A stretch of DNA of 64,000 bases, from the NCBI GenBank assembly GCA_016235595.1, contig JACRJX010000018.1:1-64000 (forward strand), in the 5' to 3' direction. Position numbers and translations under genes: made by a program. This document shows positions 54,783-63,402 of the stretch, piece after piece (the stretch's first letter is position 1; each line of letters opens with the position of its first letter). Source of the stretch: Verrucomicrobiota bacterium. Lineage in GTDB: Bacteria; Verrucomicrobiota; Verrucomicrobiia; CAIQCK01. Under the pieces are notes generated by a model that saw nothing but the letters and a program-made list of their open reading frames with translations, made no database searches and was not told the DNA's origin.

Positions 54783-54821
54783 ATGGACAAGAATCGCATC
54801 TCGGTGGATGCGGTTAGCGGG
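54771..54821 (-). repeat. Shared 52-bp upstream element, copy B
   Basis: Copy of the element at 38907-38958, with two blocks identical and the linker different. It lies 23 bp upstream of the ATG of the 1190-aa glycosidase. A separate CACTCC-GCA-GGAGTG palindrome adjoins it at 54827-54841. Confidence 0.75.
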
Positions 54822-54841
54822 AGGAACACTCCGCAGGAGTG

Positions 54842-55261
54842 ATGCAGCTTGCGATTGACGGCGTAATCGCGAGGGAGTTACAATTTCAGGCAGACATGCA
54901 TCGCTGTGCTTTTGACGCAACCAAGCAGCTGTTTACCGTCAGTTGGTCCGGGCATGTTGCCCCAGACGAAGTCAGGCTTTTCTACACTGAGGTGCAACAA
55001 CATCTGCCGGAAATGAAGCCGGGGTTTCGACTTTTGAACGACTTGAGCGATCTGGAGTCGATGGATTTCAAGTGTTCGGTTGAGATTCCTCCGATCATGG
55101 AACTTTTCAACGCGGCCGGCGTGGCTGTCATTGTGAGGGTCATCCCAAATCGCCGCAAGGACGTCGGGTTTGGCATCATGTCGTTGTTCCACTATCGTCC
55201 TGAAGTTCGCAGCATGGTGTGCGAGACCCGGGAAGAGGCGGAGAAGGCTCTTCAGAGGTGA
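54842..55261 (+). CDS. Small STAS/SpoIIAA-like protein
   Basis: 139 aa from ATG 54842 (GTG 54839 and ATG 54896 are alternatives; the last, MHRCAFDATK, gives a more usual domain start). The pattern TKQLFTVSWSGHVAPDEVRLFYTEVQQ, PGFRLLNDLSDLESM and VAVIVRVIPNRRKDVGFGIMS (in parts) resembles STAS-like proteins that read small-molecule or phosphorylation signals. It is isolated, divergent from the glycosidase operon. Confidence 0.55.
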   Translation: MQLAIDGVIARELQFQADMHRCAFDATKQLFTVSWSGHVAPDEVRLFYTEVQQHLPEMKPGFRLLNDLSDLESMDFKCSVEIPPIMELFNAAGVAVIVRVIPNRRKDVGFGIMSLFHYRPEVRSMVCETREEAEKALQR

Positions 55262-55302
55262 AGTGCGGATGGTGAGGACGACTCCGCGTTTCCGCGAAGC
55301 GT

Positions 55303-56106
55303 TTAGAACCGGTATCCCACGCTGAGTTGTGGACCGATGGCGTCAATCGCGCGGTTCTGGCGCGCAGGCTCGGAGAGACCCGCGTTCGAGAAGTGGACGT
55401 ATTCAACCATGAAACGAACATACCACGCGTCAGTGATGTCGTAGCGGATGCCGGCGTTGATGGTGAACTCGAAGTTGAAATCCTGGCCAAGGCCGCGCGG
55501 AACCCCCGCGTTGGGATATTCCTGTGTATCTGCGAAACCGAAGCCGACCATTGCGCCGACGAATGGCACCACCTTCCAGCCTGGTTGAACGAAATTGTAA
55601 CGCGGCCCGAAGTCGAAACCAACCATGCGCGATTCCGGCCCGTGAGTGATCGCCATGCCGTAGGCGCGGAACGCAAATTCGGTATAACCATGCCACCAAC
55701 CCTCATCTTCCGAAGGATCGTCCAGCTTGATCGATGCCATGAGGGAAGCCGGCACGAGTGTGTAGCCGTCCAGGCTGGATGACCGCATGTTGGAGAACAG
55801 GGCGCCGCTGCCTGCCTCCAAAGACCAGTCGCCGGCCAGTTCCATCTCCGAAATCGGTGCAGCTTGCCGGATGGGCAATGGCGCTGGCTGGTTTTCCGTC
55901 ACGAGTCTCGGTTCTGGCGCGGTTGGAGGCGCCAGCTTGTTCGCGTCGGTGAGCCCGTATCTCTGAGAGTCACAGAAGGCGGTGAGGATGCCCGCGCAAA
56001 GTAATGTCGTTCCGCAAACGAGCAGCAATCTTGCCCCCCGCTCGATTCCGTGCCCGCGGTGGCGCAGATTGCATCCCGTATTCGCTGTCAAATCATCTCG
56101 CATCAT
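55303..56106 (-). CDS. PagL-like outer membrane protein (lipid A deacylase family)
   Basis: 267 aa. After a membrane or signal segment (about residues 26-42) and a Pro-rich linker comes a beta-barrel of about 175 residues. The C-terminal motif YVHFSNAGLSEPARQN with a final GYRF matches the PagL/acyloxyacyl hydrolase family, whose His and Ser of HxSNAG are catalytic in deacylating lipid A. The catalytic acid cannot be placed with certainty. GGAG precedes the double ATG. It lies alone between two saccharide operons. Confidence 0.72.
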   Translation of the reverse strand: MMRDDLTANTGCNLRHRGHGIERGARLLLVCGTTLLCAGILTAFCDSQRYGLTDANKLAPPTAPEPRLVTENQPAPLPIRQAAPISEMELAGDWSLEAGSGALFSNMRSSSLDGYTLVPASLMASIKLDDPSEDEGWWHGYTEFAFRAYGMAITHGPESRMVGFDFGPRYNFVQPGWKVVPFVGAMVGFGFADTQEYPNAGVPRGLGQDFNFEFTINAGIRYDITDAWYVRFMVEYVHFSNAGLSEPARQNRAIDAIGPQLSVGYRF

Positions 56107-56196
56107 CGTGTTTCTCCAAATCAGAACATCTATAACTTCATGGGTGCGAGCAAGCGTGTCCAGCGTTTTTTGAACGGCGGGTAAGATCGAAGGACT

Positions 56197-59100
56197 TCAA
56201 TTTGTCGAACGACAGATGCTGAGCGTACAGGGGGTTCGAGGAGACAGATCGAAGTTGATTCGCGCCCGCGCGCCTTTCACGGCGAACGTCCCGCTTGCCA
56301 GCGGCTTGTCTGCGCCGGGCGTGGTCAGGGTGAAGCGATACTTGCCGGGCTTGAGCAGATACAACTCGGCAGACATGGCGCGAGACGTTTTACCGAAGTG
56401 GAACAGTTCGGCAGCGAAACGGTCAGGGCTGCTCGTGGTGACGAGGGCGGCGATGTCGCGCGGGGGCGTCAGCCAGCGCACGGCGTTGAGGGGGAAATAC
56501 AATGCGTCGCCCGGATCGCCCGTGACCGTGCGGTAGAGCAACTCGGTGTCCGGCTTGTGGAAGCCGGGGATGGGTTTCTCGAACATGCCGTTCTTGCTGA
56601 AGAGGGTGGGGAACCGCAGCACGCGGTCGGTGTAGCGCACTTCGCTGGTGTAACCCTCGAAATTGACGGCCATCGCGCCGGCGGTGGCACGCAGAGGTTC
56701 GACAAGCGTGTCCTTCTTCAAGGTCGTCGCGCCGCCTTCGGCGGCCAGCAGTGGATCGAATTCGGGATCTCCGGTGAGGAATTTGTATTTCGCCAGAACG
56801 CTGGAGAGATTCACGCGCGAGGCGCACCATGCTTCGCTGCCGGGTGCAGCGTCTTTTGCGGGCGAGCGCAGGTGTTTCAGGCGCGCTGCGGCCATGGAGC
56901 GGATAGGCGCGAGGTAGTTAGCGTTACCGGTCATGCGCCACGTCAGCAGCAGCGTGTGGGTCATCATGCTCATCGCGCTCGGGAAACTGTAGAGTGTATA
57001 TTCGCTGTGGTTCTGTGGATCCCACCAGTCGGGGCCGAGCCCGCCGATGCGGCCGTCGGGCCAATGGATGGCCGTGGGGATGATGCCTGCGGGTTTGCCC
57101 CGCTCGGCGCGCGCGGCAGCGTCCACCCACGTATCCATCCATGCGCTGAACAGCCGCGTCAGGCGCGCGTCGCCGGTGCGTTGCCAGTAGAGCAGTGCCG
57201 GTTGAACAGCGCGGGGATGGTAGACGGTGTCGCACGCGCGCTGCGGCTTCGGGTCCACCCGGTCGGAGGTAAAATAGGTGCTCTTGAATTGCAGCAGGCC
57301 GCGCTCGTTGCGGCCGGTCCAGAGCGTCTCCATTAACTCCGCCAGCCGCAGAACGCGATCGCGCCACGATGGATTGTCCGGGTCGAGGTGCATCATGGGC
57401 GTCAGCGTGTCAGCCAGATCCTCAGCGCTGTGTTCTACATCGGTCAGGATCCGGCTGTAACCTTTCTGCATGTGTGGGAGATCCAAGAGGGCTTTGGAGA
57501 AGCGCGCCTGGGCTTGCGTGATTTTCGGCCCGTCGAAGCCGATCAACACCGGCACCCACCAGCGCCACATCTCACAATCGTCGCCCCAGCCGCCGCCATA
57601 CTGGCCGTCGGGCTGCATGCGACAATCAATCCACCACTCGATGATGTCCGCGAGCCGTTCGATGGCCTCGCGTTGATGGATAGCCCACGCCGGCGCGTTG
57701 GCGGGAGATGTGTATTGCTTGGGCGCGGGGAAGCTTTTGCCCAGATACATCGCAGCGATGCGGTTGCCGGGGAATGCCTTAGCGGCTTGCTCGAAACACT
57801 GTCGGGTCTTGTCGAGCAAGGCGCGGCGCTGTTGCTGGTTATTCCAGAAGCCGCCCGATTCGAGCGTGATCCACGCCAGCATCCGGCCGCGGTAGAAAGC
57901 GGCGATCGGTTGAAGCGGCGAGTCGGACGCGATGCCAAGATCGTAGTCGAGCGATTTCTTGAAACGCTTGGCAAAATAATCGAGTTGCTTGTCGTGCGCA
58001 TAGCTATCCACCTCGGCAATCAGCTTGTCGAGGTCATCGCCCAACCGCGCGTCGAGATTGGGGAGTTGCCGCACTTGCTTCAAGAACGCGAGCCGCTCTT
58101 CATCGCTGTCTGCGTTGCCGGCCTGCCGAATGAGAGGAATGACCGGGTTCTTGCTGTCGAGCGCAGGACGCGAAGGCAAAGTCGCATCGCGGCCCACGCC
58201 GCGCTGCATCATCGACTTTAGTTCTTCGAGATGCTTTTCATAAACACCGCGCGGCAGCGTGTCGTGTTGCTTGCAGAGTGAGGCGGCCATGCCGAGGACT
58301 TCGCCCATCATGCCGCCGGTGCGCATGACGCGAATAGTGCCGAGGGCAACGTGCGTGACGCTGATATCGCGGCCCGCCATCATGAGGTTGGGCACGTTGC
58401 GGCTGTAGAGGCAGCGGAATGGAATGGGGTAGGGTTTGACCTTGGTGTGCCGCGCGATGGAGCGAAATTCCTCACCGGGAAAGAGGCGTGTGTTCTCGGG
58501 ATGCGGATAGTGAAGGTCAATGCTCCAGGTCGTGGTCACGCACGCATCGGGGAAGGATCGCTGGCCGACGATGTCCTGTTCCTGCAACACCACGTCGCCG
58601 AGGAGGCGGCGGCTCTCGCGTTTGCCGCCGATGCAGGCGACCCATGCGAGACGATGGTTGGCGACTTTCGCCTTCGCGTCGCTGTGGTTCTTCAGAAACG
58701 CCCAGTTGCCGAAAGTGACGCGCAGCGCATAGTCGCGGATGCGCTCGATCTCGGTGACTTGGTCGAGATTCATGCCGGTTTCCCAATCCCAATCGCCTCG
58801 AATGCGGTTCAGCCCTGTCTCGGTGTCGATATCGCCCTTATTGAGCTTCTGGCATGTCTCGCTGTTGAACTGCACCGCCCACGGACAATCGGGGAACGGC
58901 ACGGGCTGCGGCTCTTCGACCGAATGCCATTGCACGGACGTGCCCATTACCAGTTGGTCGGCTTTCTCCGGTGCGCGCGACTCGCCAGTTTCGCTCTGAG
59001 CCTCGCGGCCGGCACGAAACTCCGCGCCCGCGAGGAATCCGAGCGTGCCGTCGCCGGTGCAGTCGGCGAAAAGGCGTCCTCGGAAACGCAACTCGCGGCT

Positions 59101-60162
59101 GGATGTGATGTTCTTGCCGATGACCGCTGCGATGCGGCCGTTCTTGTTCTCAGCACGGAAGACGTGCGTGTTCAGGAATAGCCGCACGTTCTTTTCGGCT
59201 TCGATTACGCGGCGTTTCTGGTCGTCTTCGTAGTTGGAGGCAGGACCGGCATTGTGAATCTTCTTCTCCGGATGTTGCTCGATGACGGACAGAATCTTTT
59301 TGCTCCGCGCCGACTCAGGATCGCGTTTGGCCTCGTAGAGCGGCCAATGACCGACCGGGCCGATCTCGTCCACCAAGTCTCCAAGACGCGGATACGGTTG
59401 CTGGTGGATCAGGCCGGACAAACCGACGCGCACCTCGGAACTGTTGTTGCCGCCCAACACGGGCCGGTCCTGGATGAGCGCCACCTTGCAGCCCAGACGT
59501 GCGGCGCTGACGGCGGCGCAACAACCGGGCATGCCGCCGCCGACCACAATCAGATCGAACTCGCCGGCGTCCTCCGGCTCATCTGGCAGGCCGAGCATCT
59601 TGCGCCGGAACTCCGTCATGGCCGGGTCGCTGTTTGGCGGGCGGAAGCTCGCGTCGCTGGAAAACACGATCGCATCACAGCGCCCGTCGAAACCAGTCAG
59701 GTCGTGCAAAGCCAACTTCAGTTTGCCAGCGGTGAGGTTGATGCTGCCGCCGTCCTGCCAATGCCACGAGGCGCCTTCGGTGCCGAACGCCGTCTTCAGC
59801 GGCTTGCCATTCACGAGCAACTGGAACCTCCCCGGCGTGCCGGACGCCTTCCAAGGCGCCACCCAGTCGCGCGTGCGGACCCAGACGCGGTATTCACCGC
59901 TGGCGGCGACTTTGATCTTCGTCACGGCGTCGGCCACCGGCGCACCGAGTCCATGCGCGAGCAGATAGGGCGACCCCATCACGTCCATCGCCTGCTGGTC
60001 AACGGTCCAACCGCCGTGGTTGGCGAAGCCTTCCGCTTCGACGAGAATCGTCTGGGTTGCGTTGTCAGTTGCGCCGCACATGGAGAGGGACAGGCCCAGC
60101 GCAAGCGCTACGTGCGCCACGGGATGGAAAGACGAGAGAGGGAACCAATGGGGTGTTCTCAT
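56197..60162 (-). CDS. Exported CBM - FAD-dependent oxidoreductase - alpha-toroid-like fusion
   Basis: 1321 aa. A signal peptide (cut near residue 32) precedes a carbohydrate-binding-like domain (about 38-170). The FAD_oxidored domain (about 200-650) opens with LIVVGGGMPGCCAAVSAA (GGGMPG at 208-213) and LGGNNSSEVRVGLSG, then ADCTGDGTLGFLAGAEFRAGRE and AGRDISVTHVALGTIRVMRTGG. The last 600 residues look helical, with Trp-rich segments (GQYGGGWGDDCEMWRWWVP, WRMTGNANYLAPI) as in alpha/alpha-toroid enzymes. Secreted flavoproteins of this kind are common in Verrucomicrobiota and Planctomycetes but their reaction is unknown. Confidence 0.8.
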   Translation of the reverse strand: MRTPHWFPLSSFHPVAHVALALGLSLSMCGATDNATQTILVEAEGFANHGGWTVDQQAMDVMGSPYLLAHGLGAPVADAVTKIKVAASGEYRVWVRTRDWVAPWKASGTPGRFQLLVNGKPLKTAFGTEGASWHWQDGGSINLTAGKLKLALHDLTGFDGRCDAIVFSSDASFRPPNSDPAMTEFRRKMLGLPDEPEDAGEFDLIVVGGGMPGCCAAVSAARLGCKVALIQDRPVLGGNNSSEVRVGLSGLIHQQPYPRLGDLVDEIGPVGHWPLYEAKRDPESARSKKILSVIEQHPEKKIHNAGPASNYEDDQKRRVIEAEKNVRLFLNTHVFRAENKNGRIAAVIGKNITSSRELRFRGRLFADCTGDGTLGFLAGAEFRAGREAQSETGESRAPEKADQLVMGTSVQWHSVEEPQPVPFPDCPWAVQFNSETCQKLNKGDIDTETGLNRIRGDWDWETGMNLDQVTEIERIRDYALRVTFGNWAFLKNHSDAKAKVANHRLAWVACIGGKRESRRLLGDVVLQEQDIVGQRSFPDACVTTTWSIDLHYPHPENTRLFPGEEFRSIARHTKVKPYPIPFRCLYSRNVPNLMMAGRDISVTHVALGTIRVMRTGGMMGEVLGMAASLCKQHDTLPRGVYEKHLEELKSMMQRGVGRDATLPSRPALDSKNPVIPLIRQAGNADSDEERLAFLKQVRQLPNLDARLGDDLDKLIAEVDSYAHDKQLDYFAKRFKKSLDYDLGIASDSPLQPIAAFYRGRMLAWITLESGGFWNNQQQRRALLDKTRQCFEQAAKAFPGNRIAAMYLGKSFPAPKQYTSPANAPAWAIHQREAIERLADIIEWWIDCRMQPDGQYGGGWGDDCEMWRWWVPVLIGFDGPKITQAQARFSKALLDLPHMQKGYSRILTDVEHSAEDLADTLTPMMHLDPDNPSWRDRVLRLAELMETLWTGRNERGLLQFKSTYFTSDRVDPKPQRACDTVYHPRAVQPALLYWQRTGDARLTRLFSAWMDTWVDAAARAERGKPAGIIPTAIHWPDGRIGGLGPDWWDPQNHSEYTLYSFPSAMSMMTHTLLLTWRMTGNANYLAPIRSMAAARLKHLRSPAKDAAPGSEAWCASRVNLSSVLAKYKFLTGDPEFDPLLAAEGGATTLKKDTLVEPLRATAGAMAVNFEGYTSEVRYTDRVLRFPTLFSKNGMFEKPIPGFHKPDTELLYRTVTGDPGDALYFPLNAVRWLTPPRDIAALVTTSSPDRFAAELFHFGKTSRAMSAELYLLKPGKYRFTLTTPGADKPLASGTFAVKGARARINFDLSPRTPCTLSICRSTN

Positions 60163-60180
60163 GTTCGTATGAGTTTTTGG

Positions 60181-62403
60181 TTACTTTGCAGATTGTCGGA
60201 TGATGCAAGCGACATCGTCGCGAAGCTCCGGCAACGGCAGTTTCAGTTCACTGTCACGGGCGGTCAGGGTTTCCGTTTTTGTTACAACACCGCGGCGGGT
60301 GTCCCACCATTCAACGCGGCAGGAACCATTGCGCATGTCTGGCAGACACGCGGTTGCGCCGGCGATCGTTGCAGGCTTGAAGCCGGCTTTTGCGTAGTCC
60401 CATCCGCTCAGGCGGTGATGAAACCACAGCGCGAACGTTTGCCCGGACCGTATACCGTACACGTTCACGTCAGGATGGCGGGCGGTGTCGCGGTAGTTGG
60501 TGAGCAGCAAATGTGTCATATGCGCCCAATCACCGCCCCGGTTGTACAATGTGATCTCGTGTCGTCCCGCCGGCACGGCGATGGTGAGGTCTTTGTGGAA
60601 ATATTTCCGAGAGACGTTGAAGTCCGCGTCGCGCGACGCCACTTGACCGTCGAGAACGATTTCGACGATAGCGTGCGAGGCTTCGTTGACTTGGACGGTG
60701 AACTTCCCATCGACGGGGTAGTTGACTTCCAGTGTCGGCGGATTGGCCCAGTTGGCGCGGCCTTTGCCATAGAGGGCGCAACTGAAGTCATTCACATGTT
60801 CCAGAGTGCCGTCGGGCAGCACGGCAAACCGGTCACGTGGCGCTTTGCGGCCCGTCTGGCCCAGCGGCACGATCAACACGGGTGAGTAACGCGGCTCCAC
60901 GGCCGGTGCGCTCAATTTTACGGCGTTGGGTGCCACGGGCGTGAAAGATTCCTCGCGGCACGGCAGTGCGGCGAGGAACTTTGCCACCGCGCCGTAGTGA
61001 TAAAAGAGGTTCTTCGGCTCGATCCGTTCCCGCCACCACCACGGCAGCGTTGGCCCGGCCGCGCCGCTCATCACCGCGCCCCAGAGCGCGTTGTGGAACT
61101 CCACGCCGTCCGGGTCGGCGTTGGCGGACTCCGGCCCGCCGCCTTCGCCAACGATGTGCGGCTTGGGACTCAACGCCAGCATCCGCGCAATGCGGGCGCG
61201 GGCTGTCTCTACGCCGTGGTAGATGTGCGTTTGTGTGAAGTCCATCTCCTTGATGGCCCACGTGCGTGCGTTGTTCTCGGAGTTCGCGCCCCAGTGGCTG
61301 GTGGTGATGAGATGGCGGTTCGGATCGAGCGAGCGCAGCCAGGCGGCCATTTCCGCCTGCCACGCTACTTGCGCATCGGTTTCCGCGCCGAGTTCGTTCC
61401 ATAACTCCCACGCCCAGATCGCCGTGCTGTAGCCGTAGCGCGCGGCGATGTAGCGGAACCGCTGGCGATAGAGCTGTCGCGCGCGCGGGTCGCTCCAGAA
61501 ATCGGCCGCCTTCGCGCACGGGCCGCCGTTGGCGGCATTGCAGGGATGGCCGCCCCAATCGCCGTAACTGTCAGGTTTGCTCAACTCGCCGCTGTTGCCG
61601 AGGCAGAGCATGACGCGCAGGCCGTCGCGCTCCCAACCATCGAGGCAGCGGTCGGCGATCCAGGCGATGCGCTGGTTATAGACGCCCGCGCCGCCGTAGC
61701 TGCGCATGTAGTGGCCGGGCCGCGACCATTTCAATTTCGGGTTGTGTGTCCACTCCAGCCAGCTCCAGTGACAAAACGTCCAGGCGCGGGCGGCATTGCA
61801 GCCCGCCTCGGCCAGCAGCCGCGAGTGACGCCACGTCGGCCAGTCGTTTTGCAGATTATGCCCGACCGGGATGAACGGCGTGCCATCGTCGAACTCAAAG
61901 CGGCGTTGCGCGCGCGGGCTGACGCGAACGAAGCCCCGTCGCTCCGATGCCATCGTTTCAAACTTTATGGGTTCCGATTCGACACGGCCTGAACGGTCGC
62001 GCGCCATGACGCGGCAGTGATACGTGCCAACCTCGGTTGGCGTGAACCGGACCTTCCAGAGCGGCGCTCCGGCTGCCTCCAACAACGGCGCGGTGGTTTC
62101 CTTCTCTTCTCCCATCACGCGATACGGTTGATAGAAGAAACCCGCAACCTTCACTTGCGCGCCGCCCGGCGCGGTGAATTGCGCCGTGACTTCGACCTGC
62201 TCGGGATCGAACGGGTTTGCATAGGTCGCGGTCAACCGCAGCGTCAGTTCCAGTTTCTCAAACCGGCCGATACGCGTTGAACTTGGCTGCACCGATTCGA
62301 TCGCGAGTTTATCCGTCGAGTTCAATGCCGGCAGTTCCGGCTGAATGTCCGCAGCACCGCAGCAGCATGCGGCGAAGAAGAGTACGAGGAGTCTGGGGTT
62401 CAT
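60181..62403 (-). CDS. Exported glycoside hydrolase with N-terminal DUF5060
   Basis: 740 aa with a signal peptide (cut near residue 17). DUF5060 occupies about 38-150 (LELTLRLTATYANPFDPEQVEV; WKVRFTPTEVGTYHC). The barrel has VGHNLQNDWPTWRHSRLLAEAGCNAAR in parts, a general acid in AWELWNELG (E337) and a probable nucleophile in PHIVGEGGG (E420). A C-terminal beta region follows. These fit a clan A retaining glycosidase, perhaps acting on uronic-acid-rich glycan; the substrate is not defined. It starts 9 bp after the AraC gene. Confidence 0.82.
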   Translation of the reverse strand: MNPRLLVLFFAACCCGAADIQPELPALNSTDKLAIESVQPSSTRIGRFEKLELTLRLTATYANPFDPEQVEVTAQFTAPGGAQVKVAGFFYQPYRVMGEEKETTAPLLEAAGAPLWKVRFTPTEVGTYHCRVMARDRSGRVESEPIKFETMASERRGFVRVSPRAQRRFEFDDGTPFIPVGHNLQNDWPTWRHSRLLAEAGCNAARAWTFCHWSWLEWTHNPKLKWSRPGHYMRSYGGAGVYNQRIAWIADRCLDGWERDGLRVMLCLGNSGELSKPDSYGDWGGHPCNAANGGPCAKAADFWSDPRARQLYRQRFRYIAARYGYSTAIWAWELWNELGAETDAQVAWQAEMAAWLRSLDPNRHLITTSHWGANSENNARTWAIKEMDFTQTHIYHGVETARARIARMLALSPKPHIVGEGGGPESANADPDGVEFHNALWGAVMSGAAGPTLPWWWRERIEPKNLFYHYGAVAKFLAALPCREESFTPVAPNAVKLSAPAVEPRYSPVLIVPLGQTGRKAPRDRFAVLPDGTLEHVNDFSCALYGKGRANWANPPTLEVNYPVDGKFTVQVNEASHAIVEIVLDGQVASRDADFNVSRKYFHKDLTIAVPAGRHEITLYNRGGDWAHMTHLLLTNYRDTARHPDVNVYGIRSGQTFALWFHHRLSGWDYAKAGFKPATIAGATACLPDMRNGSCRVEWWDTRRGVVTKTETLTARDSELKLPLPELRDDVACIIRQSAK

Positions 62404-62412
62404 TGCTGCAAA

Positions 62413-63402
62413 TCAACTGCTACGCGGCGGGATGGTGAAGAATGGGCCGCGCACCTGGAGGGAATCGGCTTGGGCGAGGCGAATCTGGGCAGCGCCGTCC
62501 ATACTGAGCACGGCGCGGCGGAAGTCGGTGGGGGTGATCCCTTCGAGCCGGTGAAAAACGCGGGTAAAGTGGTGCTGGTCCTCGAAGCCGGCGGCGAGCG
62601 CAGCTTCCTTGACGGTAGCGGCTTCGTGCCAGAGGACGCCTTTGGCAACGCGCAGCCGCAAGCGCACCAGGAAACGCAGCGGCGAGACGCCGACGGCTCG
62701 ATGAAACACACGGCAGAAATGTTGCTTGCTCAGGTGCGCCTCGCGCGCGATCTCGGCGAGGGTCAGTGGCTTGGCCGCATTTGCCTCCATGAACGCCAGC
62801 GCGCGCCGCACAGGTTCCGGGTGAAGATGCTGAGAACCGACGCGTTCCTTCCAACCGCGACTGCGCCGATGGAGGATGGCGAGCAGTTCCATCAAGCCGG
62901 CGCGCACCATTAACTCATAGCCGGGTGCCTTCGTCTCGGCTTCCTGAATCACACGGTCGAAGAGCACTGGAATACGCGGATCATCTGCAACGTGGATTTT
63001 CAGCGGCAGTCTCAGTTCCTTGGGCGGGGCGGGCGTACGCCACGGATAGCGTCGGGCCTTGGGCGTGAGCGAGTCCATCGGCCGGGTTTCGTAATCACCT
63101 GCCCAATCGTAATCGAAGCGGATAAAGCGAAACCACATCGACTCGCGGTCGCCGATGCGGAGCATTGTCGGTGTGCCCGCCGGGATTAACATCAGGTCGC
63201 CGGCTGAAGCACGAATCCATTTGTTGCGAATCTGAAACTCGCCCCAGCCGCTGAGCACATAAACGAAAATCTGGTCGAAGATGTAGCGGCGTTTGCGGAA
63301 GTAGCCGGTCGGCACGCGGACCTCACCCGTCCAGCGGACGAATGGAGCGATGCGGTGGAGTGGCCAGTCTTTCTTCATCAGGGCAGGCATGGCGTGGGTC
63401 AT
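62413..63402 (-). CDS. AraC-family transcriptional regulator
   Basis: 329 aa. The N-terminal cupin sensor (about 20-130: QIFVYVLSGWGEFQIRNKW, GDLMLIPAGTPTML) should bind a sugar. The C-terminal double HTH (about 205-300) reads MEANAAKPLTLAEIAREAHLSKQHFCRVFHR in parts, then AALAAGFEDQHHFTRVFHRLEG. ATG 63402 is fixed by the 4-nt overlap with the preceding gene; upstream codons belong to that gene. It is located within the operon it probably controls and is the only specific regulator near the glycan genes. Confidence 0.93.
   Translation of the reverse strand: MTHAMPALMKKDWPLHRIAPFVRWTGEVRVPTGYFRKRRYIFDQIFVYVLSGWGEFQIRNKWIRASAGDLMLIPAGTPTMLRIGDRESMWFRFIRFDYDWAGDYETRPMDSLTPKARRYPWRTPAPPKELRLPLKIHVADDPRIPVLFDRVIQEAETKAPGYELMVRAGLMELLAILHRRSRGWKERVGSQHLHPEPVRRALAFMEANAAKPLTLAEIAREAHLSKQHFCRVFHRAVGVSPLRFLVRLRLRVAKGVLWHEAATVKEAALAAGFEDQHHFTRVFHRLEGITPTDFRRAVLSMDGAAQIRLAQADSLQVRGPFFTIPPRSS

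Noticed and set aside
38907..54821. 52-bp repeat as the ends of a mobile element or genomic island
   Set aside because: No transposase, integrase or tRNA end is seen between the copies, and both sit at equivalent places before gene starts.
54827..54841. CACTCC-GCA-GGAGTG palindrome as a terminator
   Set aside because: The stem is only 6 bp with no T-tract on either strand; it may contribute the ribosome binding site of the STAS-like gene instead.
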